From: Staphylococcus carnosus
GTDB lineage: Bacteria; Bacillota; Bacilli; Staphylococcales; Staphylococcaceae
Direction: 5' to 3'
Length of the DNA stretch: 64,000 nt
Assembly (NCBI RefSeq): GCF_900458435.1
Contig: NZ_UHCT01000001.1
Location: forward strand, 1,984,001-2,048,000
Both the position numbers and the translations under genes were made by a program. Each line of letters opens with the position of its first letter. Position 1 is the stretch's first letter. This document shows, piece after piece, positions 12,866-23,079 of the stretch. The notes beneath the pieces were generated by a model. It had not been told where the DNA came from and did not search any database. It saw nothing but the letters and a program-made list of their open reading frames with translations.

Positions 12866-12907
12866 AAAAAGCTGATACTATATCAAACGTAATAGTATCA
12901 GCTTTTT
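12866..12907 (-). terminator. Terminator after spsB
   Basis: A perfect 16-bp stem, AAAAAGCTGATACTAT against ATAGTATCAGCTTTTT. Poly-A/T flanks make it usable from either strand; by position it ends the spsA-spsB transcript. Confidence 0.9.
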
Positions 12908-12952
12908 CTCTTATTCAATTTAAATTATCATTTGATAATTCATGACTTATTT

Positions 12953-13522
12953 TTAATATTTTGTATCCGGATTAAAGTTTACTTTGAAAGATGTAAACGG
13001 CCAATAACGCAAGCTTACTTTACCAACAACTTGATCTTCATCAATTAAACCGAATGAACGGCTGTCTTTACTGACTTCACGGTTATCTCCTAATACAAGA
13101 AGTTTGTTTTTAGGAATTGTGTTTGAACCATTTGCATTAGGTAAATTTTTCACTTTAAAGCTACCTGTAATTTCATCATAGCTTTTATGTTTTTCATTAT
13201 AATCTAAATAAGGTTCTTTCACTTTTTTACCATTAACATACAATTGATCATGTTTATATTCAATACTGTCACCAGGCATACCGATAACACGTTTAACGTA
13301 GTCGCTGTTTTTAGTAGCGTGGAATACAATCACATTACCTTTTTCTAAACCGCCAGTTTTAAATCCAATCATATTAACGATAACTTTTTCTCCGTCTTTT
13401 AGCGTTGGATACATTGAATCACCACGAACCGTATATGATTTCGCAATGAAATTTGTTATGACTAGAACTAATACCAAAGCTATTGCTATGGCTATTATCC
13501 ACTCTTTAATTTCTTTCTTCAC
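12953..13522 (-). CDS. spsB: Type I signal peptidase SpsB, active form
   Basis: A 189-residue membrane peptidase that removes Sec signal peptides outside the membrane. One N-terminal transmembrane helix (about residues 8-26) is followed by the catalytic serine in GDSMYPTL (Ser36) and the general-base lysine in YVKRVIG (Lys77). The C-terminal box GDNREVSKDSR is also present. These positions match the known SpsB catalytic dyad. Translation starts at GTG after GAGGTG. It follows spsA by 16 bases and is expected to be essential. Confidence 0.96.
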   Translation of the reverse strand: MKKEIKEWIIAIAIALVLVLVITNFIAKSYTVRGDSMYPTLKDGEKVIVNMIGFKTGGLEKGNVIVFHATKNSDYVKRVIGMPGDSIEYKHDQLYVNGKKVKEPYLDYNEKHKSYDEITGSFKVKNLPNANGSNTIPKNKLLVLGDNREVSKDSRSFGLIDEDQVVGKVSLRYWPFTSFKVNFNPDTKY

Positions 13523-13538
13523 TTTTTAGACACCTCAA

Positions 13539-14063
13539 TTATTCGTTGAATGAAATTCCAAATTTGTTCCAAGGATAATATCGTAATACAACATTACCTA
13601 TAATATCTTTTTGATGAATCGTACCAAAAATTCGAGTATCGGACTGATTCGCTCGATTATCATTTAAAATCATATATTGTTTAGGTGCAACAATATCTCC
13701 TTCAGAATGTTTGATATTTCGTAATGCTAAGTTTTTTATTTGTGCTTTCACAGGATAATCTTCTTTAACAACACGATCATCTCGATAAAGCTGACCATTT
13801 TTAAATTCAACAGATTGTCCAGGTAATCCGATGACTCTTCCAAAATAAGTCTTTCCTTTATACTTATACATGACAACATCGCCATTATGTACACTGTTGA
13901 AGGTGTTTTGTATTTTACTTACTAAAATACGATCACCTTGCTTCAACGTTGGCGACATCTCATTATTCGGAACAACTGCTCCTATAATAAGAAAAGCTTG
14001 AATCAACATTACAATGATAATCGCTATTATCAAGGAAAGCAAATAATTTATAATTTTCCGCAC
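13539..14063 (-). CDS. spsA: Signal peptidase-like protein SpsA, catalytically inactive
   Basis: A 174-residue paralogue of SpsB with the same N-terminal membrane helix and fold. Both catalytic residues are replaced: glutamate sits at the serine position (NNEMSPTL, residue 35) and glycine at the lysine position (YFGRVIGL, residue 75). The C-terminal box is also altered (LNDNRANQSDTR). Inactive SpsA is known throughout staphylococci; its job is unproven. The GTG start follows AAGGAG. It lies between the TVP38-like gene and spsB in the same direction. Confidence 0.93.
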   Translation of the reverse strand: MRKIINYLLSLIIAIIIVMLIQAFLIIGAVVPNNEMSPTLKQGDRILVSKIQNTFNSVHNGDVVMYKYKGKTYFGRVIGLPGQSVEFKNGQLYRDDRVVKEDYPVKAQIKNLALRNIKHSEGDIVAPKQYMILNDNRANQSDTRIFGTIHQKDIIGNVVLRYYPWNKFGISFNE

Positions 14064-14075
14064 GTTCTACTCCTT

Positions 14076-14639
14076 TTATTTCATAAAGCGTTTTTCTAAT
14101 CGGCGACTTAAATACCATAATCCTGCAAGGATAAGTACCATAATAATCACTCGAATCGGGCTTGATAAAATACTATGCATATCTCTGCCCAATACACCAG
14201 TCAATGCCATAGCAATTAAGTTTGAAACAGCAAGCACTAAAAAGAAGGTGCGTACTTTCATTTTAGATAAACCTGCAACTACATTCATTAAAGCACTCGG
14301 AGTAAATGGAAAACAAAGCATTATAAAGATAGGCGTAACGCCTTGCTTATTAACAAAGTTTAAAAATTTACGCACGTCTTTTCTATTCTTAACTTTATCC
14401 ATGACATTAGTATTGGCAAACGCTCGTACGATTAAAAATACAACAAAACTACCTAAAAATGTTCCTAACCAAGAAACAATAATCCCTAAAAACAATCCAA
14501 ATGTATCAACATTCACAAATACAAATACAAATAATGGAAGAACTGGTATAAATGATTCAATAAATGGAAGCAAGAAACCTAACACATATCCAAAATCTCC
14601 CATTGAATGCATCCAGCTCTCTACTTGATGTGCTGACAT
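14076..14639 (-). CDS. TVP38/TMEM64 (DedA-related) membrane protein
   Basis: A 187-residue protein when started at MSAHQVESW (14639), which has GGGTGG just upstream; a longer frame to 14753 lacks a ribosome site. Several hydrophobic helices surround the SNARE-associated/DedA-like core: FLPFIESFIPVLPLF near residue 21 and a second re-entrant region FIMLCFPFTPSALMNVVAGLS. The family acts in lipid handling (flippase or scramblase-like), but the function of this member is unknown. It is 12 bases upstream of spsA, so it probably shares a transcript with the signal peptidases. Confidence 0.85.
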   Translation of the reverse strand: MSAHQVESWMHSMGDFGYVLGFLLPFIESFIPVLPLFVFVFVNVDTFGLFLGIIVSWLGTFLGSFVVFLIVRAFANTNVMDKVKNRKDVRKFLNFVNKQGVTPIFIMLCFPFTPSALMNVVAGLSKMKVRTFFLVLAVSNLIAMALTGVLGRDMHSILSSPIRVIIMVLILAGLWYLSRRLEKRFMK

Positions 14640-14789
14640 ATATCCACCCATCTCTCTATGTAATGCGATTACTACTATTATAGATGGAAACAGTGTATTT
14701 TGAAACTGAAACAGGATATAATATTGCCCGTTTAATTTTAATTCAACTATCAATTAAATGAACTGCACTTCTATAAGTATAAAAAAATC

Positions 14790-14822
14790 CCTTACAACTG
14801 AAATCAGTCTCCAGTTGTAAGG
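14790..14822 (-). terminator. Terminator after pgi
   Basis: CCTTACAACTG pairs with CAGTTGTAAGG; seven T follow on the minus strand. Confidence 0.85.
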
Positions 14823-14843
14823 AATCATATTATTTCATTAAAA

Positions 14844-16175
14844 TTATAGACGTTCTTCTAATTCTTGTTTTTTATCTTCATAACCAGGTTTACCTAATAA
14901 TGCAAACATATTTTGTTTATATGCTTCTACACCTGGTTGGTTAAATGGATTTACGCCTAATTGATAGCCGCTCATCGCACATGCTAATTCGAAGAAGTAT
15001 ACCAAGTATCCGAATGTTTCAGGATCGATACGTGGAATTTTAACAACTAAGTTCGGTACTTCACCATCAGTATGTGCTAATAATGTACCTTGGAATGCTT
15101 TAGTGTTAACTTCATCAATTGTTTTTCCAGCAAGATAGTTCAAACCATCTAAATCGTCAGGATCTTTTTCAATTGTAATGTCGTATTTAGGTTCTTCTAC
15201 TTTCACTACAGTTTCAAATAAGAAACGACGACCTTCTTGAACGTATTGACCTAGTGAGTGCAAGTCTGTTGTATAGTTTGCACTTGAAGGATAGATACCT
15301 TTGAAATCTTTACCTTCTGATTCACCATATAATTGTTTCCACCATTCATTGAAATATTGTAATGATGGTTCATAGTTGATTAACATTTCAGTAGTATAAC
15401 CTTTTGCATATAAAATATTACGTAATGTTGCATATTGATATGCAATGTTATCTGAAAGATTATCTGAAGCAAGTTCTTCGCGTGCTTTAGCTGCACCATT
15501 CATCATTGCTTGAATATCGATACCTGCTGCAGCAATCGGTAATAAACCTACTGCTGTTAATACAGAATAACGTCCGCCTACATCATCAGGAACAACAAAT
15601 GTTTCATATCCTTCATTTGTAGCTAATTGTTTCAAAGCACCTTTTTCTTTATCAGTAGTCGCAAAGATACGTTCTTTTGCTTCTTCTTTGCCGTATTTAT
15701 CTTCTAATAATTGTTTAAAGAGTCTGAATGCAACTGCTGGTTCTGTAGTTGTTCCTGATTTAGAAATTACATTGACTGAGTAATCTTTACCATCTAAATA
15801 TTGGATTAAATCGTGTAAATAAGTAGATGATAAATGATTACCTGCAAAAACAATTTCAGGATATTCATCACTTGTTCTGAATGCAGAGCTTAACATTTCA
15901 ATTGCAGCACGTGCGCCTAGGTAAGAACCGCCGATTCCAACTACTACTAATACATCAGAATGTTCTTTAATACGTTTTGCCGCTTCTAAAATACGTGAAA
16001 ATTCTTCTTTATCATAATCAACAGGTAAGTCCAACCATCCTAAGAAGTCACTGCCTGCACCAGTACCTTCATGAATAATACGGTGAATTGTTTTAACGAT
16101 TTCTTGTTGTTGAGTTAATTCGTGTTCGCCAACAAATTTTAAAGCTTTACTATAGTCTAGCTCAATATGTGTCAT
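14844..16175 (-). CDS. pgi: Glucose-6-phosphate isomerase
   Basis: A 443-residue glycolytic enzyme interconverting glucose 6-phosphate and fructose 6-phosphate. The sugar-phosphate isomerase motifs are [14 protein letters not shown] (near residue 78), [13 protein letters not shown], and the C-terminal active-site region [20 protein letters not shown]. The compact length is that of the Firmicutes form. It is a single gene with its own terminator. Confidence 0.97.
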   Translation of the reverse strand: MTHIELDYSKALKFVGEHELTQQQEIVKTIHRIIHEGTGAGSDFLGWLDLPVDYDKEEFSRILEAAKRIKEHSDVLVVVGIGGSYLGARAAIEMLSSAFRTSDEYPEIVFAGNHLSSTYLHDLIQYLDGKDYSVNVISKSGTTTEPAVAFRLFKQLLEDKYGKEEAKERIFATTDKEKGALKQLATNEGYETFVVPDDVGGRYSVLTAVGLLPIAAAGIDIQAMMNGAAKAREELASDNLSDNIAYQYATLRNILYAKGYTTEMLINYEPSLQYFNEWWKQLYGESEGKDFKGIYPSSANYTTDLHSLGQYVQEGRRFLFETVVKVEEPKYDITIEKDPDDLDGLNYLAGKTIDEVNTKAFQGTLLAHTDGEVPNLVVKIPRIDPETFGYLVYFFELACAMSGYQLGVNPFNQPGVEAYKQNMFALLGKPGYEDKKQELEERL

Positions 16176-16522
16176 ATGAACTGCCTCCTGCTCTTATATT
16201 TCAACCATATTTTACTAAATTTCTGACAAAAGTTTCAATAAACTTGTTTATATATTTTGGATTACCCGCTTTATTTGTGACTAAATTGCCATGTTTCCTC
16301 CCAATTCTATTAAAAAAATCATTTCGAAGTAAAAACAAATCATTTATTCTTTTTATGTAAAATGCATAAAGAAGCCTATAACCGCCTTATCTCCGTCTCA
16401 TTTAAGAGTTAATTTTCATTATTTTGTATATTTATGTAAAATATCAGTTTATTTCTCATTATGAATCTGCTATGATGTATACATGTTAAAAAATTCTAAC
16501 TATTCTAACGAGGTGTAAAATT
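16176..16522. other. Intergenic region between pgi and argG
   Basis: 347 AT-rich bases with two divergent promoters to accommodate. A short frame on the plus strand (16169-16360) has no ribosome site and overlaps the pgi start, so it is not called. Visible signals are a 19-base imperfect palindrome at 16352-16370 (TTTATG, 7 bases, CATAAA) and the argG promoter at 16468-16476. Confidence 0.5.
16468..16476 (+). promoter_or_regulatory. Probable extended -10 promoter of argG
   Basis: TGCTATGAT: a TGn extension followed by the -10 hexamer TATGAT, 46 bases before the argG ATG. No good -35 is present. Arginine-responsive control (ArgR/AhrC) is expected from the pathway, but I could not match a standard ARG box with confidence. 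Confidence 0.45.
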
Positions 16523-17728
16523 ATGAAAGAAAAAATCGTGTTAGCCTATTCAGGCGGATTAGATACAAGTGTTGCAGTACAATGGCTGATCGATAAAGGT
16601 TATGACGTTGTAGCCTGCTGTTTAGATGTAGGCGAAGGAAAAGATTTAGACGAAGTTTATCAAAAAGCATTGGATATGGGAGCTATTGAATGCTATATCA
16701 TTGATGCCACAGAAGAATTCAGTGATGAATATGTAAGCTATGCCATTAAAGGGAATCTAATGTATGAAAATACTTATCCTGTTGTTTCAGCATTATCAAG
16801 ACCTTTAATTTCTAAAAAGTTAGTTGAAATTGCTGAAAAAACTGATGCAGTCGGAATTGCACACGGTTGTACAGGAAAAGGAAACGACCAAGTTCGTTTT
16901 GAAGTTGCAATTAAAGCTTTAAATCCTGAACTCAAAGTATTTGCACCTGTACGTGCTTGGGGATGGAGCCGTGAAGAAGAAATCGATTATGCTATCCAAC
17001 ATAATATTCCAGTACCTATCAATCATGATTCTCCATACTCAATCGATCAAAACTTATGGGGCCGTGCAAACGAATGCGGAATTTTAGAAGATCCATATGC
17101 AGCACCGCCTGCTGATGCGTTTGATTTAACACGAGAAATTGAAGATACACCTGATACACCAGATGAAATTGTCATTCACTTCGAAAAAGGATTACCAGTC
17201 TCTATAGATGATAAAGCCTTTCCTTTAGATGAATTGATTCTGTATTTAAATGATTTAGCAGGTAAACACGGCATCGGACGTATTGATCACGTTGAGAATA
17301 GATTAGTGGGTATCAAATCTCGTGAAATCTATGAAACACCAGGAGCTGAAGTAATTCTAAAAGCACATAAAGCTCTAGAAACAATTACGTTAACTAAAGA
17401 TGTAGCACATTTTAAACCTGTAATCGAAAAACAATTTGCTGAACAAACTTATAATGGTTTATGGTTCTCACCATTAACAGATTCATTAAAATTATTTATC
17501 GATTCTACACAAGAACATGTTACTGGAGATGTGCGTGTCAAATTATTTAAAGGTAACGCTACAGTAAACGGCAGACGTTCTCCTTATTCTTTATATAATG
17601 AAAAATTAGCTACTTATACAAAAGAAGATGCATTCAACCAAGAAGCTGCAGTAGGCTTCATTGAAATTTACGGTTTACCTACTGAAGTAAATTCTATGTT
17701 GCATGGAGGTTATTCTAATGAGCAATAA
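16523..17728 (+). CDS. argG: Argininosuccinate synthase
   Basis: A 401-residue enzyme joining citrulline and aspartate with ATP. The N-terminal P-loop [10 protein letters not shown] is at residues 8-17. Citrulline/aspartate-binding motifs follow: [14 protein letters not shown] near residue 114, and [15 protein letters not shown] follows CGAGGTG. The stop overlaps the argH start by 11 bases in a different frame, so the two genes form a coupled operon. Confidence 0.97.
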   Translation: MKEKIVLAYSGGLDTSVAVQWLIDKGYDVVACCLDVGEGKDLDEVYQKALDMGAIECYIIDATEEFSDEYVSYAIKGNLMYENTYPVVSALSRPLISKKLVEIAEKTDAVGIAHGCTGKGNDQVRFEVAIKALNPELKVFAPVRAWGWSREEEIDYAIQHNIPVPINHDSPYSIDQNLWGRANECGILEDPYAAPPADAFDLTREIEDTPDTPDEIVIHFEKGLPVSIDDKAFPLDELILYLNDLAGKHGIGRIDHVENRLVGIKSREIYETPGAEVILKAHKALETITLTKDVAHFKPVIEKQFAEQTYNGLWFSPLTDSLKLFIDSTQEHVTGDVRVKLFKGNATVNGRRSPYSLYNEKLATYTKEDAFNQEAAVGFIEIYGLPTEVNSMLHGGYSNEQ

Positions 17729-19091
17729 AGCCTGGGGAGGAAGATTCCAATCTGAACCCGAAGCTTGGGTTGATGCTTTTAATGCTTCTATTAATTTCGA
17801 CCATCTTCTAATTGATGAGGATATCCAAGGCAGCATCGCACACGCAACGATGTTAGCACAACAAGGTATCCTTACTGAAGATGAAAGTAATACTATCATC
17901 AAAGGTCTTCAAGAAATCCAACAAGACTATCATGATGGTAAAATCGAATTTACAGAAGCGTTAGAAGATATTCATTTAAATATTGAACATGAATTAATAG
18001 AAAGAATCGGTGCTGTCGGCGGTAAATTGCACACTGGCCGCAGCCGTAATGATCAAGTCGCAACAGACTTGCATCTTTATACTAAAAAAGCAGTCAAAGA
18101 AATCATCCACTTAATTCATACACTGCAAGAAACAATTGTAAAATTAGCAGATGATCACGTAGATACAATTATGCCAGGGTATACACATTTACAACGTGCA
18201 CAACCTATCTCATTTGCACATCACGTTATGACTTATTTTTGGATGTTGGAACGTGACAAAAACCGCTTCGAAGATGCATTAAAGCGTATTGATATTAATC
18301 CACTAGGTGCAGCTGCTTTAAGCGGAACAACACACCCTATTGATCGAGCTAAAACACAAGAGTTATTAGACTTTGCTGCTTTATACGAAAATAGTTTAGA
18401 TGCAGTCAGCGATCGTGATTTCGTAGTAGAAACACTCAACGATATCTCTTTAGTGATGATTCACCTTTCACGTTTCTCTGAAGAAATTATTTTCTGGTCA
18501 AGCGATGAAGCAAAATTCATCACGTTATCCGATTCATTCTCAACAGGTTCATCTATTATGCCTCAAAAGAAAAATCCGGATATGGCAGAATTGATTCGTG
18601 GTAAAACAGGTCGTACAACTGGTCATTTAATGAGTATGTTAATGACATTAAAAGGATTGCCGCTCGCATATAATAAAGATATGCAAGAAGATAAAGAAGG
18701 TTTATTCGATGCTGTACATACAGTTACAGGTTCGCTTCGAATTTTTGAAGGTATGTTAGCATCATTAACTGTAAATACTGATCGCTTAAATGAAACTGTG
18801 CATCAAGATTTCTCTAACGCGACTGAATTAGCAGATTATCTTGTAGAAAAAGATGTACCATTCAGAGAAGCACATGCTATTGTAGGACAAATTGTGTATT
18901 GGTGTATTCAACACGATTGTTATTTATTAGATGTGCCGCTTGAAAAATATCAAGAATTCTCATCTAGTATCGATGACACCATTTACAGCTATTTAAAACC
19001 TGAAAATTGCTTGAAACGCAGAAAAAGTTATGGCTCAACAGGTCAAGAATCTGTACGCCATCAAATTAAAGTCGCTAAAGATTTATTATAA
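17718..19091 (+). CDS. argH: Argininosuccinate lyase
   Basis: A 457-residue enzyme that splits argininosuccinate into arginine and fumarate. The start [10 protein letters not shown] at 17718 has GGAGG 8 bases upstream. Family motifs: [12 protein letters not shown] near residue 110, [13 protein letters not shown], and the fumarate-lyase signature [12 protein letters not shown] near residue 278. It is the second gene of argGH and ends at a strong bidirectional terminator. Confidence 0.97.
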   Translation: MSNKAWGGRFQSEPEAWVDAFNASINFDHLLIDEDIQGSIAHATMLAQQGILTEDESNTIIKGLQEIQQDYHDGKIEFTEALEDIHLNIEHELIERIGAVGGKLHTGRSRNDQVATDLHLYTKKAVKEIIHLIHTLQETIVKLADDHVDTIMPGYTHLQRAQPISFAHHVMTYFWMLERDKNRFEDALKRIDINPLGAAALSGTTHPIDRAKTQELLDFAALYENSLDAVSDRDFVVETLNDISLVMIHLSRFSEEIIFWSSDEAKFITLSDSFSTGSSIMPQKKNPDMAELIRGKTGRTTGHLMSMLMTLKGLPLAYNKDMQEDKEGLFDAVHTVTGSLRIFEGMLASLTVNTDRLNETVHQDFSNATELADYLVEKDVPFREAHAIVGQIVYWCIQHDCYLLDVPLEKYQEFSSSIDDTIYSYLKPENCLKRRKSYGSTGQESVRHQIKVAKDLL

Positions 19092-19097
19092 ACAAGG

Positions 19098-19145
19098 AAA
19101 AGTCGTTTTCTGACACATATTTGTGTATCAGAAAACGACTTTTTT
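19098..19145. terminator. Bidirectional terminator between argH and the amidohydrolase
   Basis: AAAAGTCGTTTTCTGA pairs with TCAGAAAACGACTTTT around a short loop that itself contains CACA/TGTG. T runs lie on both strands. Confidence 0.9.
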
Positions 19146-19160
19146 ATTTGTATTTAGAAG

Positions 19161-20123
19161 TTATTTAAATCTAGGGAATAATTCTAATGCATTTTTTCGT
19201 TCAATCGCCGCAATTTCGCTTTCACTGAATTTATGATAATTCTCTATAATCTCAATCATTTTTACTGCCTGACTTTCTGGCGCATAATGCGCGTCACTGC
19301 CGAATAATAAATGAGATTCGTCTGTTGTTTCTTTTAATGCTTCAAAAGTTGGAGGTTGTGTTGATAAAGCTGTTTCATAATAGAAATCGCTGATATATTC
19401 AGCAGGACGCTTATTCAATTCAACAGCATCTTCAAGGTTTTCAATCATCCAACTATAAGATTGATCGATTCTCCATCTTAAATATGGCAATGCACCACCT
19501 GCATGTCCTAAGATGAATTTAATATTCGGATAACGATCCATTGTACCGCTCAACACTAAATTCGCTGCTGCACGTGTCGTATTAAATGTAAATTCTAATA
19601 AGAAGTCAATTTGGCAATAATATGGTCGATTCTGATCAGCTTGTGCTGCACTTGGATGAATGAAAACAACCGCATTACGCTTATCCAGTTCTTTCATCAC
19701 ATCTTCAAAAATAGGATCTCCTAAGAAGTGTTCGTTATAATTGGAAAGCAAACCTACACCATCTAATTTTAATTCATCCAACGCATACTTCAATTCTTCT
19801 ATGGATGCATCTACTTCTGGGAGCGGCAAGGTCGCAAAACCACCGAAACGATTCGGATATTTTTGAATCATATCAGCTTCAAAATCATTAATTTTTCTCG
19901 CAGTCTGTTTTCTTGTTTCTTTATCAAGCGGATTAAGTCCAGGATCAGAAATAGAACCGATACCGACTTCAATGCCTAAACGGTCCATATAAGCAATACT
20001 ATCTTCAGGTGTCCAATCTTTGATAGGCATACCGCCTGCTTTATCCACTCCATTTTTCACTAATGCTGATTTATAAACATCTGGAATAATATGATGGTGC
20101 ACATCAATAATACCCTTATTCAT
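19161..20123 (-). CDS. Amidohydrolase-family protein (ACMSD/gamma-resorcylate decarboxylase-like)
   Basis: A 320-residue protein when started at MNKGIIDVHHHIIPD (GGGGAAC upstream). It shows the TIM-barrel metal-dependent hydrolase pattern: HHH near residue 10, HPSAAQAD mid-protein, GHAGGALPYL, and the final metal aspartate in LLFGSDAHYAP. This combination is typical of the aminocarboxymuconate-semialdehyde decarboxylase branch (amidohydrolase_2), which includes nonoxidative decarboxylases. The substrate is unknown. In S. aureus, as I recall it, the site between gluD and argH holds glpQ, so this gene looks like a lineage-specific replacement. Confidence 0.8.
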   Translation of the reverse strand: MNKGIIDVHHHIIPDVYKSALVKNGVDKAGGMPIKDWTPEDSIAYMDRLGIEVGIGSISDPGLNPLDKETRKQTARKINDFEADMIQKYPNRFGGFATLPLPEVDASIEELKYALDELKLDGVGLLSNYNEHFLGDPIFEDVMKELDKRNAVVFIHPSAAQADQNRPYYCQIDFLLEFTFNTTRAAANLVLSGTMDRYPNIKFILGHAGGALPYLRWRIDQSYSWMIENLEDAVELNKRPAEYISDFYYETALSTQPPTFEALKETTDESHLLFGSDAHYAPESQAVKMIEIIENYHKFSESEIAAIERKNALELFPRFK

Positions 20124-20302
20124 AATATCGTTCCCCTTTTCTAAAATCATTTGAGCTTATCTCTGAACATTCGCTCTCTACCCTTTTCTTAAAAAATTCA
20201 TTCTTGATTCTAAGAAATAGGAAACATATGAATAAATATTAAAAGATACTGCTAGTCAAACGCAGACAAAATCTGCTTTTTCAAATATCTTTAAAAACAA
20301 AA

Positions 20303-20338
20303 AAACGACTACACCAGTATACTCTGGTATAGCCGTTT
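20303..20338 (-). terminator. Terminator after gluD
   Basis: AAACGACTACACCAG and CTGGTATAGCCGTTT pair with two G-U wobbles; a T run follows on the minus strand. Confidence 0.85.
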
Positions 20339-20355
20339 CCCAAAAAATTTTTAAA

Positions 20356-21600
20356 TTAAGCCCATCCGCGGTAACGTGCAGCTTCTGCTGTACGTTTAAT
20401 ACCTACGATATACGCAGCTAAACGCATGTCGATTTTACGGTTTTGTGCTAATTCATAAATATCATTAAATGCTGTAACTAATTTATCACGCATTTTTTCG
20501 TTAACTTCTTCTTCTGTCCAGTAGTAACCTTGGTTATTTTGTACCCATTCGAAGTAAGATACTGTTACACCGCCGGCACTAGCTAAAACGTCTGGTACTA
20601 AAAGAATACCGCGTTCATGTAAAATACGAGTAGCTTCTAACGTAGTTGGACCATTTGCTGCTTCTATTAAGATATCCGCTTTAATATTCGGCGCATTTTC
20701 TTTAGTAATTTGGTTTTCAATTGCAGCTGGAATTAAGATGTCGCAATCTAATTCGAATAACTCTTTATTTGAAATTGTTTCTTCAAATAAGTTTGTTACA
20801 GTACCAAAGCTGTCTCTGCGATCTAATAGGTAATCGATATCTAAACCTTCTGGATCAGATAATGCACCATATGCATCAGAGATACCCACAATTTTAGCAC
20901 CTTTATCAAATAAGAATTTCGCTAAGAAACTTCCTGCATTACCAAAACCTTGAATTACGATTTTAGCACCGTTTAAGTCTAAGTCGCGTAATTTAGCCGC
21001 TTGTTCAATTGCGATAACCACACCAAGTGCAGTTGAACGGTCACGTCCTTGTGATCCACCTAATACAATTGGTTTACCAGTGATAAATCCAGGTGAATTG
21101 AATTTATCTAATGCACTGTACTCATCCATCATCCAAGCCATGATTTGAGAGTTTGTCATTACGTCTGGTGCTGGAATATCTTTAGATGGTCCAACAATTT
21201 GTGAAATTGCGCGAACATATCCGCGTGATAAGCGTTCAACTTCGTGAATGCTCATTTGACGAGGGTCGCAAATAATACCGCCTTTACCGCCACCGTATGG
21301 TAAGTCAACGATTCCACATTTCATTGTCATCCACATTGACAATGCTTTTACTTCGTCCACGTTAACATTAGGGTGGAAACGCACGCCGCCTTTAGTAGGA
21401 CCAACTGCGTCATTATGTTGCGCACGGTATCCTGTGAAAGTTTTAACAATACCATCATCCATTCTTACAGGGATACGTACTTCTAAAAATCTCAATGGTT
21501 CTTTAACTAAATCATACATGCCGTCATCAAAGCCTAATTTATGCAAAGCTTCTTTAATAATTTGTTGTGTAGACGCCACTAAATTATTATTCTCAGTCAT
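20356..21600 (-). CDS. gluD: NAD-specific glutamate dehydrogenase
   Basis: A 414-residue catabolic enzyme that oxidatively deaminates glutamate to 2-oxoglutarate. Features: GPTKGGVRFHPNV and the catalytic-lysine region PYGGGKGGI near residue 103, followed by PAPDVMTNSQIMAWMMDEY. The Rossmann motif is VIQGFGNAG. Sequence and length fit the GudB/RocG type of Firmicutes. Gene order gluD, rocD, rocA makes a complete route from ornithine and proline to 2-oxoglutarate. It has a separate terminator; the 109-base gap to rocD allows its own promoter. Confidence 0.95.
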   Translation of the reverse strand: MTENNNLVASTQQIIKEALHKLGFDDGMYDLVKEPLRFLEVRIPVRMDDGIVKTFTGYRAQHNDAVGPTKGGVRFHPNVNVDEVKALSMWMTMKCGIVDLPYGGGKGGIICDPRQMSIHEVERLSRGYVRAISQIVGPSKDIPAPDVMTNSQIMAWMMDEYSALDKFNSPGFITGKPIVLGGSQGRDRSTALGVVIAIEQAAKLRDLDLNGAKIVIQGFGNAGSFLAKFLFDKGAKIVGISDAYGALSDPEGLDIDYLLDRRDSFGTVTNLFEETISNKELFELDCDILIPAAIENQITKENAPNIKADILIEAANGPTTLEATRILHERGILLVPDVLASAGGVTVSYFEWVQNNQGYYWTEEEVNEKMRDKLVTAFNDIYELAQNRKIDMRLAAYIVGIKRTAEAARYRGWA

Positions 21601-21709
21601 AATCCTTTTCGCCTCTTTTTCCTAACAATGATTTCGCTTTCATTTGTATTGTAACATAAGCTTATCCTTTTTAAAGGGTTTTCATTCCTTTTGTTACAAC
21701 TTTTTGAAC

Positions 21710-22900
21710 TTAGCTGAATACTTTCTTAATACGTTCCAATGCATCGTCGATTTCTTCTTTTGTAATAATCAATGGCGGTGCAAAACGAATCACTGTATCA
21801 TGAGTTTCTTTGCATAATAAACCTTCTTCTTTTAACGCCTCAGCATAAGGTCTTGCATCTTCATTTAATTCAACACCGATAAACAATCCGCGTCCGCGAA
21901 CTTCTTTAATCACAGGATTATCAATTTTTTTCAATTCATCTTGGAAATATTCGCCAAGTTCACGTGAGCGCTCAGCTAATTTTTCATCTTCCAACACATC
22001 TAAGGCTGCAATTGAAACTGCTGCAGCTAATGGGTTACCACCGAATGTAGAACCGTGTGATCCTGGTGTGAAGACATCTAACACTTCACTGTCTGCTGCT
22101 ACTGCAGAAATCGGTAATACACCGCCGCCTAAAGCTTTACCTAAGATATAAACGTCTGGTTTTACACCATCCCAATCTGTCGCAAACGTTTTACCTGAAC
22201 GGCCAAGTCCTGATTGGATTTCATCAGCGATAAATAATATATTGTTTTCGTCAGCTAATTTGCGGATTTCTTTTAAATAGCCTTCTGGCGGTACATTAAT
22301 ACCTGCTTCACCTTGAATCGGCTCAACTAAAATAGCTGCAGTGTTTTCATTAATCGCATCTTTTAATTGATCTACATCACCGAAGTCTACTTTAAGGAAT
22401 CCTTCTAGTAATGGACCATATCCACGTTGATACTCCGCTTCTGATGATAATGAAACTGGCGCCATAGTACGACCATGGAAGTTGCCGTTAAAAGCAATGA
22501 TTTCTGCTTTATCCGGTTCAATATCTTTATGTTCATATGCCCAACGACGCGCAGCTTTAACTGCAGTTTCTACTGCTTCTGCACCTGTATTCATTGGTAA
22601 TACTTTTTCTTTTCCAGTCAATTCGCTGACTTTTTCATACCAATCCCCAAGGTTATCACTGTTAAATGCACGAGAAACTAAAGTGACTTTATCTGCTTGT
22701 TCCTTTAAAGCTTCGATGACTTTCGGATGACGGTGTCCTTGGTTAACAGCTGAATATGCCGCTAACATATCCATGTATTTATTGCCTTCTGGATCAGTTA
22801 TCCAAATCCCTTCAGCTTCAGAAATGACAATCGGTAGTGGTTTATAGTTCGGCGCACCATAGTGTTCTGTCTTTTTGATAATATCTTCAGATTTTGTCAT
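21710..22900 (-). CDS. rocD: Ornithine aminotransferase
   Basis: A 396-residue PLP enzyme converting ornithine and 2-oxoglutarate to glutamate semialdehyde and glutamate. Class III aminotransferase features: [20 protein letters not shown] near residue 101, [10 protein letters not shown], the PLP-binding aspartate in [14 protein letters not shown], and the Schiff-base lysine in [10 protein letters not shown] strong ribosome site, AAGGAGGAG, precedes the ATG. A terminator hairpin at 22998-23045 separates it from rocA upstream, so the two are probably only partly cotranscribed. Confidence 0.96.
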   Translation of the reverse strand: MTKSEDIIKKTEHYGAPNYKPLPIVISEAEGIWITDPEGNKYMDMLAAYSAVNQGHRHPKVIEALKEQADKVTLVSRAFNSDNLGDWYEKVSELTGKEKVLPMNTGAEAVETAVKAARRWAYEHKDIEPDKAEIIAFNGNFHGRTMAPVSLSSEAEYQRGYGPLLEGFLKVDFGDVDQLKDAINENTAAILVEPIQGEAGINVPPEGYLKEIRKLADENNILFIADEIQSGLGRSGKTFATDWDGVKPDVYILGKALGGGVLPISAVAADSEVLDVFTPGSHGSTFGGNPLAAAVSIAALDVLEDEKLAERSRELGEYFQDELKKIDNPVIKEVRGRGLFIGVELNEDARPYAEALKEEGLLCKETHDTVIRFAPPLIITKEEIDDALERIKKVFS

Positions 22901-22997
22901 AAATTTCTCCTCCTTAGATTCCCTTTTGTTTTTTTATTTATTTTGTTACTGCAACGTATTATTCGGTTGTGCAATTTTTAATTTTATTTTCGAAAAA

Positions 22998-23045
22998 AAT
23001 CACATTATAGCGTTCTGATCACCAGAGTAAAACTATAATGTGATT
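22998..23045 (-). terminator. Terminator between rocA and rocD
   Basis: A perfect 13-bp stem, AATCACATTATAG against CTATAATGTGATT; T run on the minus strand. The loop is about 22 bases. Confidence 0.8.
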
Positions 23046-23079
23046 CTTTATTCATTTAATCAGTGATGACTTAAATATC

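Noticed and set aside
14248-14628. 126-codon plus-strand frame opposite the TVP38-type gene
   Set aside because: Its composition mirrors the hydrophobic codons of the real gene on the other strand.
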